A stretch of DNA of 64,000 bases from Verticillium longisporum (Eukaryota > Ascomycota > Sordariomycetes > Glomerellales > Plectosphaerellaceae), in contig JAETXT010000008.1 of assembly GCA_019188255.1 (NCBI GenBank), forward strand, positions 1,488,001 through 1,552,000, read 5' to 3'. The translations under genes and the position numbers were made by a program. The notes below the pieces were generated by a model. That model saw only the letters and a list, made by a program, of their open reading frames with translations. It did no database searches and was not told the DNA's origin. Within the stretch, counting starts at the first letter, position 1, and every line of letters begins with the position of its first letter. Positions 21,342-32,201 of this stretch are shown in pieces.

Positions 21342-22583
21342 TTATTTGGCCTCCTTCTCGGCCTTTTCGGCAATCTCCTTTGCCTTTTGCGACTTCTTCT
21401 CAAGCACCTGCTTCAGCTCCTCAATTGTCTCCTGGAACAGCTTCTCGCCCTCGGCCTTGTGCTTCTGCGCCACCTCGCCGAGCTGTTGCAGCTTGGGCAG
21501 GATGTCGCCGCCCTGCGGCACCATCTTGATGTACTTCTCGAGGTTGCCCCAGCTGCCGCCCGTGACCTCCTCGGCCCTGGACTTGCCCTTTTCGACGGCG
21601 TCCTTGACGTAGCCCTCGAGGTCGCCGAGATCGCCCGAGTCGACGGCCTTGCGGGCGTTGTCGAAGAGCTCTTTGGCGTTGCCCTGCTTCAGCGCGTCGG
21701 CATTCTCCTCAATGAGCTTCTTGACCTTGGGGTTCTTGTCGAGAATGGGCTTCGACTCCTCCAGAGCCTTCTTCCACGCCTCGTCGCCGAGCTTCTTGAC
21801 CTGCTGAACCTTCTCCTCAATGAGCTTGCGGACCTTCTCGAGAGTCGTAAAGCTGACACCACCCGAGACGATGTCTTTGACCTCCTTCCATGTCTGGTCA
21901 ACCTGCTTCTTGGCCTCGGGACCGTAGGCCTCCCCCATCTCCTTGAGCTTATCGACGTTGCCGCCGAGCTTCTCCTTGAGCTTGGGGTGGTTGTCGATGA
22001 TGTCCGAGATGGCGTCACCCGAAAGCTCGGCGACCTTTTTTGTCAGGTCGGCGACGACATCGTAGGCCTTGGAGGCTGTCTCGAGGCTGAGGCCAGACTT
22101 GGAGAGGTCCTGGAACTGCTTGTAGGCATCGTTGACGAGGGCATCAGCTTCGTCCTTGTGGTTCTTGCGCACCTTCTCCCAGTCGTCAAAGGCCGTGTCG
22201 ACGTAGGCGCGGCCGCCGGGAATCCAACCGACGTAAGAGTAGGCAAACTCCTTGATGTAGTTGACGGCCTCGTCAGCCGAGGGCGTGTTGGCCTGCAGCT
22301 TCTTCGTGGCCTCGGTGTACTTCTTTTCGGCGTCCTTCAGGGTGCTGTTGACCTTGGAAGCCGTGCGGCCGGCGGGTGTGAAGGAGTAGATGGCGGAGAA
22401 GAGGGCAACACCAGCAATGCCGCCTGCGACACCAGCACCGAAGTGAGATGCTCCGGCGCCGCCTGATGATGATGTGGAAGAGCCGGTGGTCGACTGAAGG
22501 CGGGTCTGCTGGCGGATTGGCATGCGCAGCGAGCGCGTGGCCCGAGGCACAATGGTACGAACGGCGGGGCGTGCGGACATCAT
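21342..22583 (-). CDS. Mitochondrial single-pass membrane protein with long helical coiled-coil domain (function unknown)
   Basis: Single exon, 413 aa, minus strand, starting at the first of two adjacent ATGs (22583). The first 35 residues are rich in Arg, Ser and Thr with no acidic residue, a good mitochondrial presequence. Residues about 48-66 are a glycine-rich transmembrane segment (GAGVAGGIAGVALFSAIYSF). The remaining 340 residues are almost entirely amphipathic charged helix (Lys/Glu/Ala-rich heptad-like repeats) that resembles apolipoprotein or late-embryogenesis folds. The layout (presequence, one helix, coiled coil) is like inner-membrane shaping proteins such as those of MICOS, but I see no mitofilin signature and do not claim it. 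An upstream extension of the frame to 22811 lacks an ATG before this one in good context. Confidence 0.8.
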   Translation of the reverse strand: MMSARPAVRTIVPRATRSLRMPIRQQTRLQSTTGSSTSSSGGAGASHFGAGVAGGIAGVALFSAIYSFTPAGRTASKVNSTLKDAEKKYTEATKKLQANTPSADEAVNYIKEFAYSYVGWIPGGRAYVDTAFDDWEKVRKNHKDEADALVNDAYKQFQDLSKSGLSLETASKAYDVVADLTKKVAELSGDAISDIIDNHPKLKEKLGGNVDKLKEMGEAYGPEAKKQVDQTWKEVKDIVSGGVSFTTLEKVRKLIEEKVQQVKKLGDEAWKKALEESKPILDKNPKVKKLIEENADALKQGNAKELFDNARKAVDSGDLGDLEGYVKDAVEKGKSRAEEVTGGSWGNLEKYIKMVPQGGDILPKLQQLGEVAQKHKAEGEKLFQETIEELKQVLEKKSQKAKEIAEKAEKEAK

Positions 22584-22836
22584 GATGGCGGTGGTTGTCG
22601 ATGTGTGTGGATTGGTTGGTGAGAGGGGTAGGATGGTGGGAGGAAGAAGCACGACAAGTAATGATTGGGTTGCGTAGGAGGTTTGATTGAGGCGAAGAAG
22701 GAGGAGGGCAGAGAAGAAGGGAAGGCAAGAGCAAGAAATAGTCTTGCCGGATGACGAACTTGACGTCTGGCGGAGCGGCAGCGGCAGTAACAGCAGTGAA
22801 AGCAGGGGCACGGGGGGAGCTGGTTGCAGGATGACG

Positions 22837-22882
22837 CAGGAGCTGCATGCTTCAGCAGGAGCTGCATGCTTCAGCAGGAGCT
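22837..22882. repeat. Direct tandem repeat, 19-nt unit, 2.4 copies
   Basis: CAGGAGCTGCATGCTTCAG lies at 22837-22855 and 22856-22874, followed by a partial copy to 22882. It lies about 250 bp upstream of the mitochondrial coiled-coil protein gene and each copy contains a GCATGC palindrome. Confidence 0.85.
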
Positions 22883-24063
22883 ACGGCGCCGGAGCTGGAG
22901 CTATCGTCAGGAAGGCGCACCGAGCTCCCCCAGCTGCTCCACTGTCTGTTCCAGACTCTGGGCGGGCTGGACCAGAAGCTCCGAGGTGGTGACGTCGTTG
23001 GGGCGTCCGTTTGCGGGGGTCAAGCACGTGCCGACAGCAGGAACCTCTCGATCGATGCCTGGGTGGAATGCATTGGAATGTCTTGCTCTCTTTCCCCTCT
23101 GCCGTAACCCGGCCGGTCACAGCCTCGGGTATGGATTGGTCTTTGCGACGAAGATCAGGGGCAGCGGATCATTGCCGTTGGACCTGACGGCATCGTGAAC
23201 GAAGCCAAGCGTGTTCCCCAGGATTCGGGACGTGCCAGCAGCTGGGCGCGATCTGCCGCAACGGTCTTCAAGGTGGCACAACGATGGGATGCTGCATTTG
23301 GTGTCGACGTTTTCTGTCCATTGTCGACCCTTGTTCTATTGTCTCGAGGCTGGGGATGATGTGCCACGGTGCCTTACTACGACAAGGCAGAGTGCCCCTT
23401 GCCCCCATTTCTCGATCATGATATAGTACACGATTTGTTCGAATGAAGGGTGATCACGGCAAAGTGCAATGCAAGGTGCAAAAATACACTTCGTTTGCTG
23501 ATCGTATTTTTTTCTTGTTTTGGAAGTATACACCACTGAAAATTATGACTAGAGTGGTTTTGATTGTCAGTCTACTTCGTACTTGGAATTGTCTACCATA
23601 CCTGCCTACATGGTAGCATAAAGAGCGCGCCACCAGTTAGGTGTCACTCACCTGTTTTGCTCTCCTGCCTTCCCTGAGGCACCAGGCTGTCAGGTGCACT
23701 CCTCTCTCCCCCCCAAGCACTCGACAGAAAAATGGCCCCCCAAAAGGCTCCACAGTAGGCCATTCTTTTCGTCGACCGCTTGCCCCCTCCCTCAACTGCA
23801 GGCTTTTCAACTCGGACATTTCCACTCCAACCAGTTCATCTCCAGGCATTTCATCCGCAGGCATTCCATCTCCATGCATCAACCAGGCATTCAACCCCCA
23901 GGCGCCGACGTCTTTTCAGTGGAGCACCACCCAAGAGAGCCACACCAAGGCCCTGCAGGGTCCCTTGGCCCCTCCCCTTAGCGAATGGTTCGTCCACGCC
24001 CCTAAATCGACCCAGTACGCCCTTCGAGTCGCACTGAGATCCACCTGCTCGTGTCGCTGGACC

Positions 24064-24100
24064 CCTCCATCCTCCATCCTCCATCCTCCATTCTCCATCC
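24064..24100. repeat. Microsatellite (CCTCCAT)n in leader of F-box-like gene
   Basis: About five copies of CCTCCAT, one with a single change, lie 145-180 bp upstream of the start at 24246. It is probably transcribed leader sequence. Confidence 0.8.
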
Positions 24101-24245
24101 CACCCTCGATGATCTGTTGCAGTCCCCGAGACCACCAACTCATCGTCCCACGAGATCGTATAAGGACAAGCGCCTGGCCGCCGCTCGAGACGTCTCCTGC
24201 CGCCCACGCCCATCAGCCAAACATGGACATCCGCCGCATCGCGCC

Positions 24246-25250
24246 ATGACGACCGACCTGCCGCCAACAGCCACCCGTGCTCGCTCTCTTCCCTATCTTC
24301 CTCCCGAAATCTGGATGCACATCATTGGCTGCATCACCGATTCTCGATACATACCACGAGTCTGGCTCAATCTGCGCCTCGTTTCTCGATTCTTCCAAAC
24401 CGTCACAGAACGCGTCTTCGCCAACTGCCACCTTCGACGCAGCCGCCTCGAGTTTCTGGCCTTTGACCCTGTCACCGACGAACACCGCCAGCCGCGCGAC
24501 CTCAACTTTGCCCTCGACTTTGATCGGCTCTCGGACGATGGCCTCCGCGCCATCTACACCGACAAGGCCATGGCCGGCCAGCACGGCACGAGCAGGCTCA
24601 TCGCCAGCGACGCGACGGTGCACGATGAATGCGTCAAGCAGTGGCGGGAAAAGGTCACCGCCTACCTGGCCCCGCCGCCCGCCAACCGCTACGACGTGGC
24701 TCCGCACATTCTCGTATTGCGCCGCATTGCCAATGACACGGAGCTGCCCAACTTGCGTGTCGACTACGACCGCTTTGAAGCCTCCTTTGACTGGCGGCCC
24801 GCCCTCTCCAAGCTCTTCGGCGAGGAGGAGTATCGCAAGTGGGCCGGCAAGCAGCACCCCGACCGCGAGTGGCGTGACATTATCAAGTCGGTCGATTCGG
24901 GACGCATGAGCCGCATCGCCCTGTCGAGGGCCGTCATGTACCGCCTGCACGACCCGAAAAAGGTCGACTCCAAGGTCCGCCAGACGCGCATCAAGCGCTA
25001 CTACCGCGCCCACGGCCGCGAGATGCAGCCCGGCTCCTTTGGCGACGTCGACTACCTCTGCAAGACGCGCGAGGTCTTTGCCGTACGCCAGGACCTTCGA
25101 CGCGCCTTCATCAGCGACGAGTGGATGATGGGCGATGGGGAGGAGGAGCGCAGGGGCACCTTCTACGACGATGGTGCGGGCGTCGAATTCCCGCAGAGCG
25201 ATCCCGAAGACGAGCCTGACGAGGACGTCAGCGCGTGGAGATGCCGTTGA
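24246..25250 (+). CDS. F-box-like domain protein
   Basis: Single exon, 334 aa, from ATG 24246. Residues about 14-62 (LPYLPPEIWMHIIGCITDSRYIPRVWLNLRLVSRFFQTVTERVFANC) match an F-box-like motif, with the LPxEI start and the LRLVSRxF turn. The rest is a basic helical region with no leucine-rich or WD repeats seen, ending in an acidic tail (PEDEPDEDVSAWRCR). F-box proteins recruit substrates to SCF ubiquitin ligases through Skp1; the substrate here is unknown. Many fungal F-box-like proteins of this size are uncharacterised. The frame upstream of 24246 is open, but the leader microsatellite and the lack of an ATG argue for this start. Confidence 0.75.
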   Translation: MTTDLPPTATRARSLPYLPPEIWMHIIGCITDSRYIPRVWLNLRLVSRFFQTVTERVFANCHLRRSRLEFLAFDPVTDEHRQPRDLNFALDFDRLSDDGLRAIYTDKAMAGQHGTSRLIASDATVHDECVKQWREKVTAYLAPPPANRYDVAPHILVLRRIANDTELPNLRVDYDRFEASFDWRPALSKLFGEEEYRKWAGKQHPDREWRDIIKSVDSGRMSRIALSRAVMYRLHDPKKVDSKVRQTRIKRYYRAHGREMQPGSFGDVDYLCKTREVFAVRQDLRRAFISDEWMMGDGEEERRGTFYDDGAGVEFPQSDPEDEPDEDVSAWRCR

Positions 25251-25733
25251 CCCCCGAGTGCTTGACCTCGAGTGGTCGAGGGTGGTCGGTGGTCGGTGGC
25301 ATGAACGGGGTCGCTCTGCGAAGGTTCTACCATGCTCTCCGGACAAGTCGTCTGTTGGCAACCCTGGCTGCAGCATCGACGATCTCCCCCCCAAATCATC
25401 CCCGGTGGATGGTATATCAATGTCACATTAAGGACGACGCCTTGGGTCCAGGGAGGCGGAGCGGTGCCTTGGTTCCGATCCACAGGACCCTGAACCAGGT
25501 TTTGGGACTGATCTTACACAAAAGCAAGATTTCTAATCAACGACTAGCGTATTCTTCTTATACCACCTTCATGTTCCTTTTTTTCATCCCCCCTTCCTTG
25601 ATCCCTTTGATCCACTTCCAAGTTCCAGGGACCATTTCTCCGAACAATCCCATTGCATGCACAACCTTCCGAGCGCCCATGTACCATGTTCAAAGTCCAT
25701 AACCCGAAGCAGCAATGAAAAGGAGGTCAACCA
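25251..25733. other. Convergent 3' gap
   Basis: 483 bp between the ends of a plus-strand and a minus-strand gene. Nothing is seen beyond T-rich 3'-UTR-like sequence. Confidence 0.6.
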
Positions 25734-26471
25734 TTACCTCCAGGAGATTCTCCTCACGTTCCGTGGGCTGGCCGGCTCCTCCTCCGATGCGGGGCGAAAC
25801 ACTAGTTCATACCTCTCGCCTGCCTGCGGCTCCGGCAGACCAACAGAACGGCAAAGCTGCCCCACCGACACCTTGACCGACCCCGTTCTGATGCCGTCCT
25901 GCAAGACTGCCACGTCCATGGCCGAAGCCCTGATCCGGCCCTGCGCAATCGTCTCCCTCATCTCGCCGACAGCCGTCCCGCCGCCGCCGCCGCCGCTACC
26001 GCGCGACGGCTCGCGGCCTGGCTGCAGAAGAAGCCGGTCCAAGCTGGCACGGGACATGCGCTTCAGCGAACAACCGAAACCGACACCAGGCGGCGGCGAC
26101 GGCGGCGGGCTGCCGCGCGTCGGCTTTATGTTGAAGCGTGTTAGGCCGGGCGTCGGCTGCGTCGAAACAGCCGTGCGCTGTCCGCCGGCTGCGGGCGAGA
26201 AGGTGCTCTCGAGCACCGTCTGCATACTCTCGCGCGGGTCGGCGGCGTTGGCCTCGGACACGGCAAACCGGGCGAGGCGCGTTGCCAGGTCGTCGGCGAA
26301 GACGGCCGGGTCGCGGACGCGGTAGCCCGGGTCCGAGTGAGGGGAGCGTGGGGCGGGGGTCGCGTCGCTGATGCTCATGGCTTTGTCGGCGAGGGTCCAG
26401 AGCTCGAGGACCTCGTCGAGGGTCTCGGCGGGACTGGCTCTGCCTGGGACCTTGTCCTGTGCTTGGGACAT
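25734..26471 (-). CDS. Hypothetical protein
   Basis: Single-exon frame of 245 aa on the minus strand. No domain is recognised. The N-terminal half is helical (ETLDEVLELWTLADKAMS; PAVFADDLATRLARFAV). A Pro/Gly-rich linker (TRGSPPPSPPPGVGFG) and a glycine run (GSGGGGGG) separate it from a C-terminal segment ETIAQGRIRASAMDVAVLQDGIRTGSVKVSVGQLC. Codon bias resembles the neighbouring genes, and the opposite strand has no competing domain, so it is probably real. It ends convergently with the F-box-like gene. Confidence 0.55.
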   Translation of the reverse strand: MSQAQDKVPGRASPAETLDEVLELWTLADKAMSISDATPAPRSPHSDPGYRVRDPAVFADDLATRLARFAVSEANAADPRESMQTVLESTFSPAAGGQRTAVSTQPTPGLTRFNIKPTRGSPPPSPPPGVGFGCSLKRMSRASLDRLLLQPGREPSRGSGGGGGGTAVGEMRETIAQGRIRASAMDVAVLQDGIRTGSVKVSVGQLCRSVGLPEPQAGERYELVFRPASEEEPASPRNVRRISWR

Positions 26472-29097
26472 CTTTTCTTCTTGGTGTTGACTAGGTCGGG
26501 TTACTTGGGGCTGACCGTGATCTTTCTCCGCGATGCGAAGATGTATACTGGTCTTCTATGAGAAGCGAGAGAGATACACTGCAAATAACAACTTGATGTA
26601 GTATGCGAACCGGGGATGGAATGTCCAGAGGATGTCAATCTGGTGGACTATATGCGTAGACTGCAGGTATCTCCGATGATATTGTAAAATTCTGTTAGAC
26701 TTTGGTGAACAACCTCTCCAGATTGAGCAACGATCCCTGAATGGTACTCAGGGCACAAGCAACCTTGAGGGATAGGAAAAACACATCTAAAAGTCTATCT
26801 GGAAAATGAGCTGTTGAATGTGAATTCACTCCTCAGGGCCCAATTCTGTCTGAAGTTACACAAGTAAGTCTAGTAGACAGGAATGCATGATAGTAGGTGT
26901 TCATTGTATTGGCGGCCTTGACCTCTCCCGCCTGGATCCAATGGTGAATGCCCGATAGGGTACTTTTTTGGTCAATGATCAAAGCTATCTGCCGGGATCC
27001 TCACACCTTGTCAACGCAGCTTCATTTACCTTACCTTTGGTCTCATGCTTGTGGCTATTGGAAAAACCAGGCATGGCGCAGAGTGCCCGGTGCACTATGC
27101 CCCTCGTGATTCCTCATCGCCTACTGTAGTGAATGGAAACAATAGCGTGTATGCTCACTGGGGTTGTTCATACTTTCCAGCTCTTGTCGGGCTGGCAGCG
27201 GGCATCCGAGCAGCGTTCAATACTTGATGTATCGGGCGTGAACATAGGACTCGCGCGTGCTGAGCTAAGGCACAGGCCATTCAGCAGCTGGGGGCCTTTT
27301 TGATATATGTGTTGAATGGGAGAGGAAACAAACCGAAGGTATTTATAGGCGGTGCCGCGGATTCTACCAGGCGATCATGGCTACTGAATCATTCTTCAGG
27401 CAAACCACCCAAGCATCAAGATCGAGGCGTACAGTGGACGATTGTAGGAAAATCAAGAGAGCTGAAGATTCATCGCCTGTTTTGTGGGCGAACATGTTGT
27501 CGCTCAAAACTTGTCTGGAGCCTGCGAGGAAGTTCTGAATATGTTGAGAGTCGTTCACTCCTGTGCGTTGTCACATCGGTTCGTTACCACGCCCCAAATG
27601 AATGTAGGCTACTCATGATGTGGATGAACTTAAGCCCATGAGCACCAGCCTTCTTACTCGTCTTGTTCAGGCGGCGCGGACTTCTCGTAGGCAGCTCTGC
27701 TCCTTTCATGTAATTACTTGCGGCCGGAATCTCACCTGACGAATACCTATCAGAATAAGATGTTAATGGATCAATTATGGAAAACGTTGAGAAATTGCTT
27801 GAAATTAAAATGAATTGATGTTTTTTTCAACCGCAACGGACGAACCGATGAAGCGATATGTGACACAGTGGCGCACGACACTGACTCGAACTAGACAGAG
27901 TCAGCAAATCCTGCCTGTTAGGTCAGTTTGCAGCGCGAATGAACACGCGCGTTGGGCTGGCCAATGTCACGATCCGCGTAAGTACATCGGTCTGGTCGGG
28001 TCGTGCTTTGTTTCCGGCGGCGAGGAGCAAAACTTGATGCCATCACGAGACGACTCAGTGCCGCCGAGAAAGGCCCTCGGCCGCCGTATGTCTGGGGTCG
28101 GCCCCACGAGGAAACCCTCCGTGGAGTCTCCGCAGCTTACTCGCCCGATGTGGTGCCCCGCGCCAAGTCAGGGTTGAGAGCCGGACAAACACGTCAGGTC
28201 ACGGGAATAACGGAGATGGCACTTGGTCCCAGTGACCCGGGAGTCGCCCCTAGTCGGCAACCTCAGAGCTCAATTGGCCGCCCAGCAAACCTCAAGTAAG
28301 GTTGGAGAAACCAGCTCTGATCCAAGACCTTATTGTCGCAGATGTAGCAGCCCCTAGATCGACAAGACACGATTCGAGACAGTAGACAAAACGTCGTTTG
28401 CTGATCGCATTTGGTGCACGAGGTCGTCGCGTGGTCAGAACGTTGTTGTCTCACGGACAGCTTCCCATACCACAGTCCGGAACACCCGGAAGCCTTCTGT
28501 GTAGCCGCAAGCGGCGCTAGCAGCGGACATGCCGGCAGATCAGCGTATACACTGCGGCTTATGACGGTGTCTTTCCTATTACATCCTATCACATCACGAG
28601 TCGTTAACAAATGAACATGGATCTAGGGCCTGTGGCCAACGCTGACTGGATTCCCGTCATGTTCTCGAATCGGCAGCATTGCCACACGCTACAACGTCGT
28701 ACCACCATCCCCATATCTCCACCTCCAGGCTTTGAGGTCGGGCCGTTTAAGCTTGTCGCCGTTCTCCTGAATGGATCGTTGGAGACTCCAGACTCAAGCT
28801 GACGGCCCGAAAGAGAAGATGGAGGGACTATCCACAGGGTCTCGTGGTCAACACAGCACCTGCCGGAGAGGCCGCTCAGAGGCGAGTGGGATGAGTTCCC
28901 AGTGTCCGTCTCACAAAGTTGACGTCACGGGCTTCATGTTCCTGTCATGATGAGCTGCGCAGCAGAAGTTACAAATATGCACGGCAGCCCGCCATACGAG
29001 TCTCCAGCCGCTCATCAAAAATATATACCTTACACATCGAAATCAACCTCAACATCTGTATCAGGCTTTCAAAAGTACAGCTCACCAGTCGCCCAAC
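26472..29097. other. 2.6-kb gene-poor region upstream of sugar transporter
   Basis: No gene was recognised. AT content is higher than in coding blocks. Open frames near 27300-27641 and 27815-28299 on the plus strand have no domain and no convincing splice pattern. The last part (about 28900-29097) is the promoter and leader of the sugar transporter gene. Confidence 0.5.
29017..29028 (+). promoter_or_regulatory. TATA-like box of sugar transporter gene
   Basis: AAAAATATATAC lies 70-81 bp before the predicted start codon at 29098. It is followed by a CT/AC-rich leader. Confidence 0.5.
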
Positions 29098-30881
29098 ATG
29101 GCCAAGTTCATGACTGTCAACTTTGATAGCCATAACCCCAATCATGAGAAGGGCACAGACGTCCGCCGTTCCCTTTCTGGGTTGGACTATTCACCACTTC
29201 CACGAGTATCAGGACGCTCTCTCGGTCTCGCTATGTTGGTGTCTATGGGAGGCTTGATGTAAGTCAGACACAGCCGTCCAATGTGAGCTTGACTGATATT
29301 GGTCTCAGCTTCGGCTACGATACTGGCCAGATCTCGGGCTTTCTAGAGATGCCTGATTTCCTCAAGCGCTTTGGACAGATCAACTCGGACGGGGAATACT
29401 ACTTCAGTAATGTGCGGTCAGGTCTCATCGTCGCCCTCTTGTCTATCGGTACGCTCATAGGCGCTTTGATCGGAGCCCCTATCGCAGATCGCGTTGGCCG
29501 CAAATACTCCATTTCTTTCTGGTGCGTCATTACGTCTATCGGCTTCATTGTTCAGATCGCTGCAGACGATACATGGGAACAGGTAATGATGGGTCGCTGG
29601 GTGGCGGGCCTGGGTGTCGGAGGACTGTCACTCCTGGTCCCGATGTACCAGGCTGAGACGGCGCCGCCTTGGATCCGTGGCGCCATGATTGGCACATACC
29701 AGCTCTTCATCACCATGGGCATCTTCCTGGCAGCTTGTATCAACTACGGCACGGAGAAAGATTATCCCAACAGTACCGCGTCCTGGCGCATTGTGATCGG
29801 CCTCGGCTGGATCTGGACCATCGTCCTTGGCGTCGGTATCCTTTTCTTCCCCGAGACGCCTCGCTACGACTATCGCAGCGGCCATGTCGAGCGAGCACGT
29901 GAGACGCTCTGCAAGGTCTATGGCGCGACGACCAACCACTGGAGCATCCACACGCAAATGGAAGAGATCGAAAGCAAGTTCCGCGCCGAAAGCACTATCA
30001 AGGGCAACGTCATCACGGAATTCGTCCAAATGCTGCAGGCGCCGCGCATGGCTTACCGTCTCGCGCTCGGCATCGCTCTGCAGATGTTCCAACAACTCAC
30101 AGGCGCCAACTATTTCTTTTACTATGGCACCACCATCTTCCGTTCCGTCAGCATCAACAGCTACGTCACGCAGATCATTCTCAACACGATCAATTTTGTG
30201 GTCACTTTCATCGGCCTCTACCTCGTTGAGCACTACGGCCGCCGCAAGTCGCTCATTGCAGGCTCCATCTGGATGTTCGTTTGCTTCCTCATCTTCGCTT
30301 CCGTGGGTCACTTCGAGCTCGATCGTGAAAACCCCGAGAACACGCGCAGTGCGGGCATCGCCCTCATCGTCTTCGCATGTTTCTTCATCCTCGGGTTTGC
30401 AACGACCTGGGGCCCCATGGTCTGGACCATCATGGCCGAAATCTTCCCATCGCGGTACCGCGCCTAGGGCATGGCGCTCTCGACCGCCAGCAACTGGATT
30501 TGGAATTTCGCCATCGCGTTCGCTACTCCCTTCATTACTGCTGAAATCGACTTCCGCTACGGATACGTGTTTGCGGCGTGTAATTTTGTCGGCGCGTTGA
30601 TCGTCTACTTCTTCGTCGTCGAGGGCCAGGGACGTACACTGGAGGAGATTGACACAATGTATCTTGAGGGTGTCGATCCCAAGAAAAGCGCAAAGTGGGT
30701 GGCTCCCTCGACTGAGGAGATGGCCCGGATTCGCAGAGAAGCTGGGCTGGACATGGAAGCACAGGCGGCTGCCACCAATGGCCATGACAGCGGCACAGCT
30801 CTGAACGATGAAAGCGCGGCGGCACAGAAGGAGACAAATGGTGGGGGAGACGCTCCTCCGACCCATCACGAACGAATTTGA
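29098..30881 (+). pseudogene. MFS sugar (hexose) transporter interrupted by one in-frame TAG
   Basis: Exons are 29098-29258 and 29309-30881, with a 50-nt GTAAGT intron; the join rebuilds GGLIFGYDTGQISGF in TM1. Sugar-porter signatures are intact: DRVGRKYS (TM2-3 loop), PETPRYDYRSG after TM6, QMFQQLTGANYFFYYGTTIF in TM7, GRRKSLIAGS, and WTIMAEIFPSRYRA before TM11. Immediately after that motif codon 440 (30465-30467) is TAG, then the same frame continues with GMALSTASNWIWNFAIAF and a normal tail to 30881 (577 codons in all). The family usually has Lys or Gln at this spot; CAG to TAG would be a single C-to-T change at CpA. As written the product is 439 residues, lacking the last two helices and tail, and is probably non-functional unless the stop is read through or is a sequence error. 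Confidence 0.8.
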
Positions 30882-32201
30882 TGAGGAATGGCTTGTATCT
30901 GACCTTAGACAGGGGTAAGATGACGCCGTGCTGATAGTTTCGGTGTTGGAACCACGTTTATGGTCTCAGCCACGACATCCGTCATGAATGCGTATGCTGA
31001 GCGCCTCATTGGACAGCACTAAGGTGTCAGAAGCCAGAGCAGCCGGCATGGATAATGGAGAGTGGGAGAGCGTCGTCCACTGAGTAACGAGGAATAATTG
31101 TAATTAAGCTAATGAACCACGAATCGCGACTGCAATAAGTCCGTTGGGGGGCCTTGGTCACCTATAATCCCCAAATCTTTCTAGCGAAGTCTGGCTTTGT
31201 AGTTCCACTTGTGAATCTTGGTATTCGACCTGAGAGGAGCTAGCAAACCAACAGTGTATTAGACGAAAAAATTTAGACTCTCCCAAGACACCAGGCCACT
31301 GTGTTGATGGATTTACTAGCCCATGTTGCCGAATTTCATCGCGCACTGCCCAAGCCATGATCATACTGAGCCTCCCTGATTGAGATCTCTATGGGTCTCC
31401 AAAGTTAGGATGCAGCCATCAACGGCGAAGATTGAGGTCGACTTGTTACCGAGGGTGACATGGCCGCAAGTACGAGGCTCAATTCTCACGCGAGTGCACA
31501 CGACTCTTGAACCTGGACAAGCACATACATACCTTGACCCATTTGTATCTACAATCAGCAGGCTTAACGGATCTGTAGGCAAACTTGAGTACAACTGATC
31601 GGGCGCCCTTTGAGACACATGCTGACGTTGCCACCCTCAATCGCGTGGCTTGAGGCAGTGCAGTCATTGAAAGCAAGCAGAGCGCCCCAGCTCCGCGGTA
31701 CGTGGCCCCCCGTGCGGGGCTGGAAGAGCGACCGGACCAGTCCCGGGGTCGTGGCCCGAAGCTCCGGAACCCGGCGCCGTGAAAGAATCCATTTGCAGCA
31801 CAACCCCTCATTTCATGATGGCAGTCGAGTCCAGGGTTGGGAATCCCACAGCGAGCTTCGCCACGCTGGGCACGCCCGAATGCAGTGTCACTTCAATACA
31901 CATGGGGCTGCGCCTCAATGCTTTCAATCAAATCTGGGCCTCAAATCATCGAACAAGCGCAATGTCGTGCTGTGCCGCCCACGCGTTGGCCCGCGCGTCG
32001 ACAGCCTCACAGAATGATTGAACTTTCCCCGCGATGATGTCTCTCTCCCTCGTGGCTATCTGCAGTCCGTTTGTTAGCTTCATGTTCAGCACGTATATAT
32101 TGTGTCGGTCATCGATCGACGCTTTACTCTCGTACACTGTACCACCCAACCAAACAAGCTTTTCATCTTTCTTTCGCTACTGCAACCATAGACCTTTCAT
32201 C
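30882..32201. other. 1.3-kb intergenic region
   Basis: No supported gene. A minus-strand frame at 31946-32149 (with coding-like segment EAVDARANAWAAQHDIALV) might be a gene remnant, but it is short and unrecognised. The right end is the leader of the DUF1399 gene. Confidence 0.5.

Larger units (their letters stand above)
22584..24245. other. 1.7-kb divergent intergenic region
   Basis: The region lies between two outward-reading genes. It has a 19-nt direct repeat at 22837-22882 and a 7-nt microsatellite at 24064-24100. The open frame 23641-24249 on the plus strand is proline/serine-biased, has no domain and overlaps the leader of the F-box-like gene; I do not call it. Confidence 0.55.

Noticed and set aside
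22584..22811. N-terminal extension of the mitochondrial coiled-coil protein
   Set aside because: The extra residues are Leu/Pro/Ser leader-like, there is no ATG before 22583 in the frame, and the mitochondrial presequence starts exactly at 22583.
23641..24249. 202-codon plus-strand frame upstream of the F-box-like gene
   Set aside because: Low-complexity Pro/Ser translation that runs through a microsatellite in the leader of the next gene.
30425..30467. Intron that would remove the TAG in the sugar transporter
   Set aside because: The residues just before the stop (WTIMAEIFPSRYRA) are conserved family sequence, the only nearby GT-AG span is 13 nt, and a longer intron would delete conserved helices.
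31946..32149. Short minus-strand frame with coding-like residues (EAVDARANAWAAQHDIALV)
   Set aside because: Too short, family not recognised, and it overlaps the leader of the DUF1399 gene; possibly a relic but not supported.
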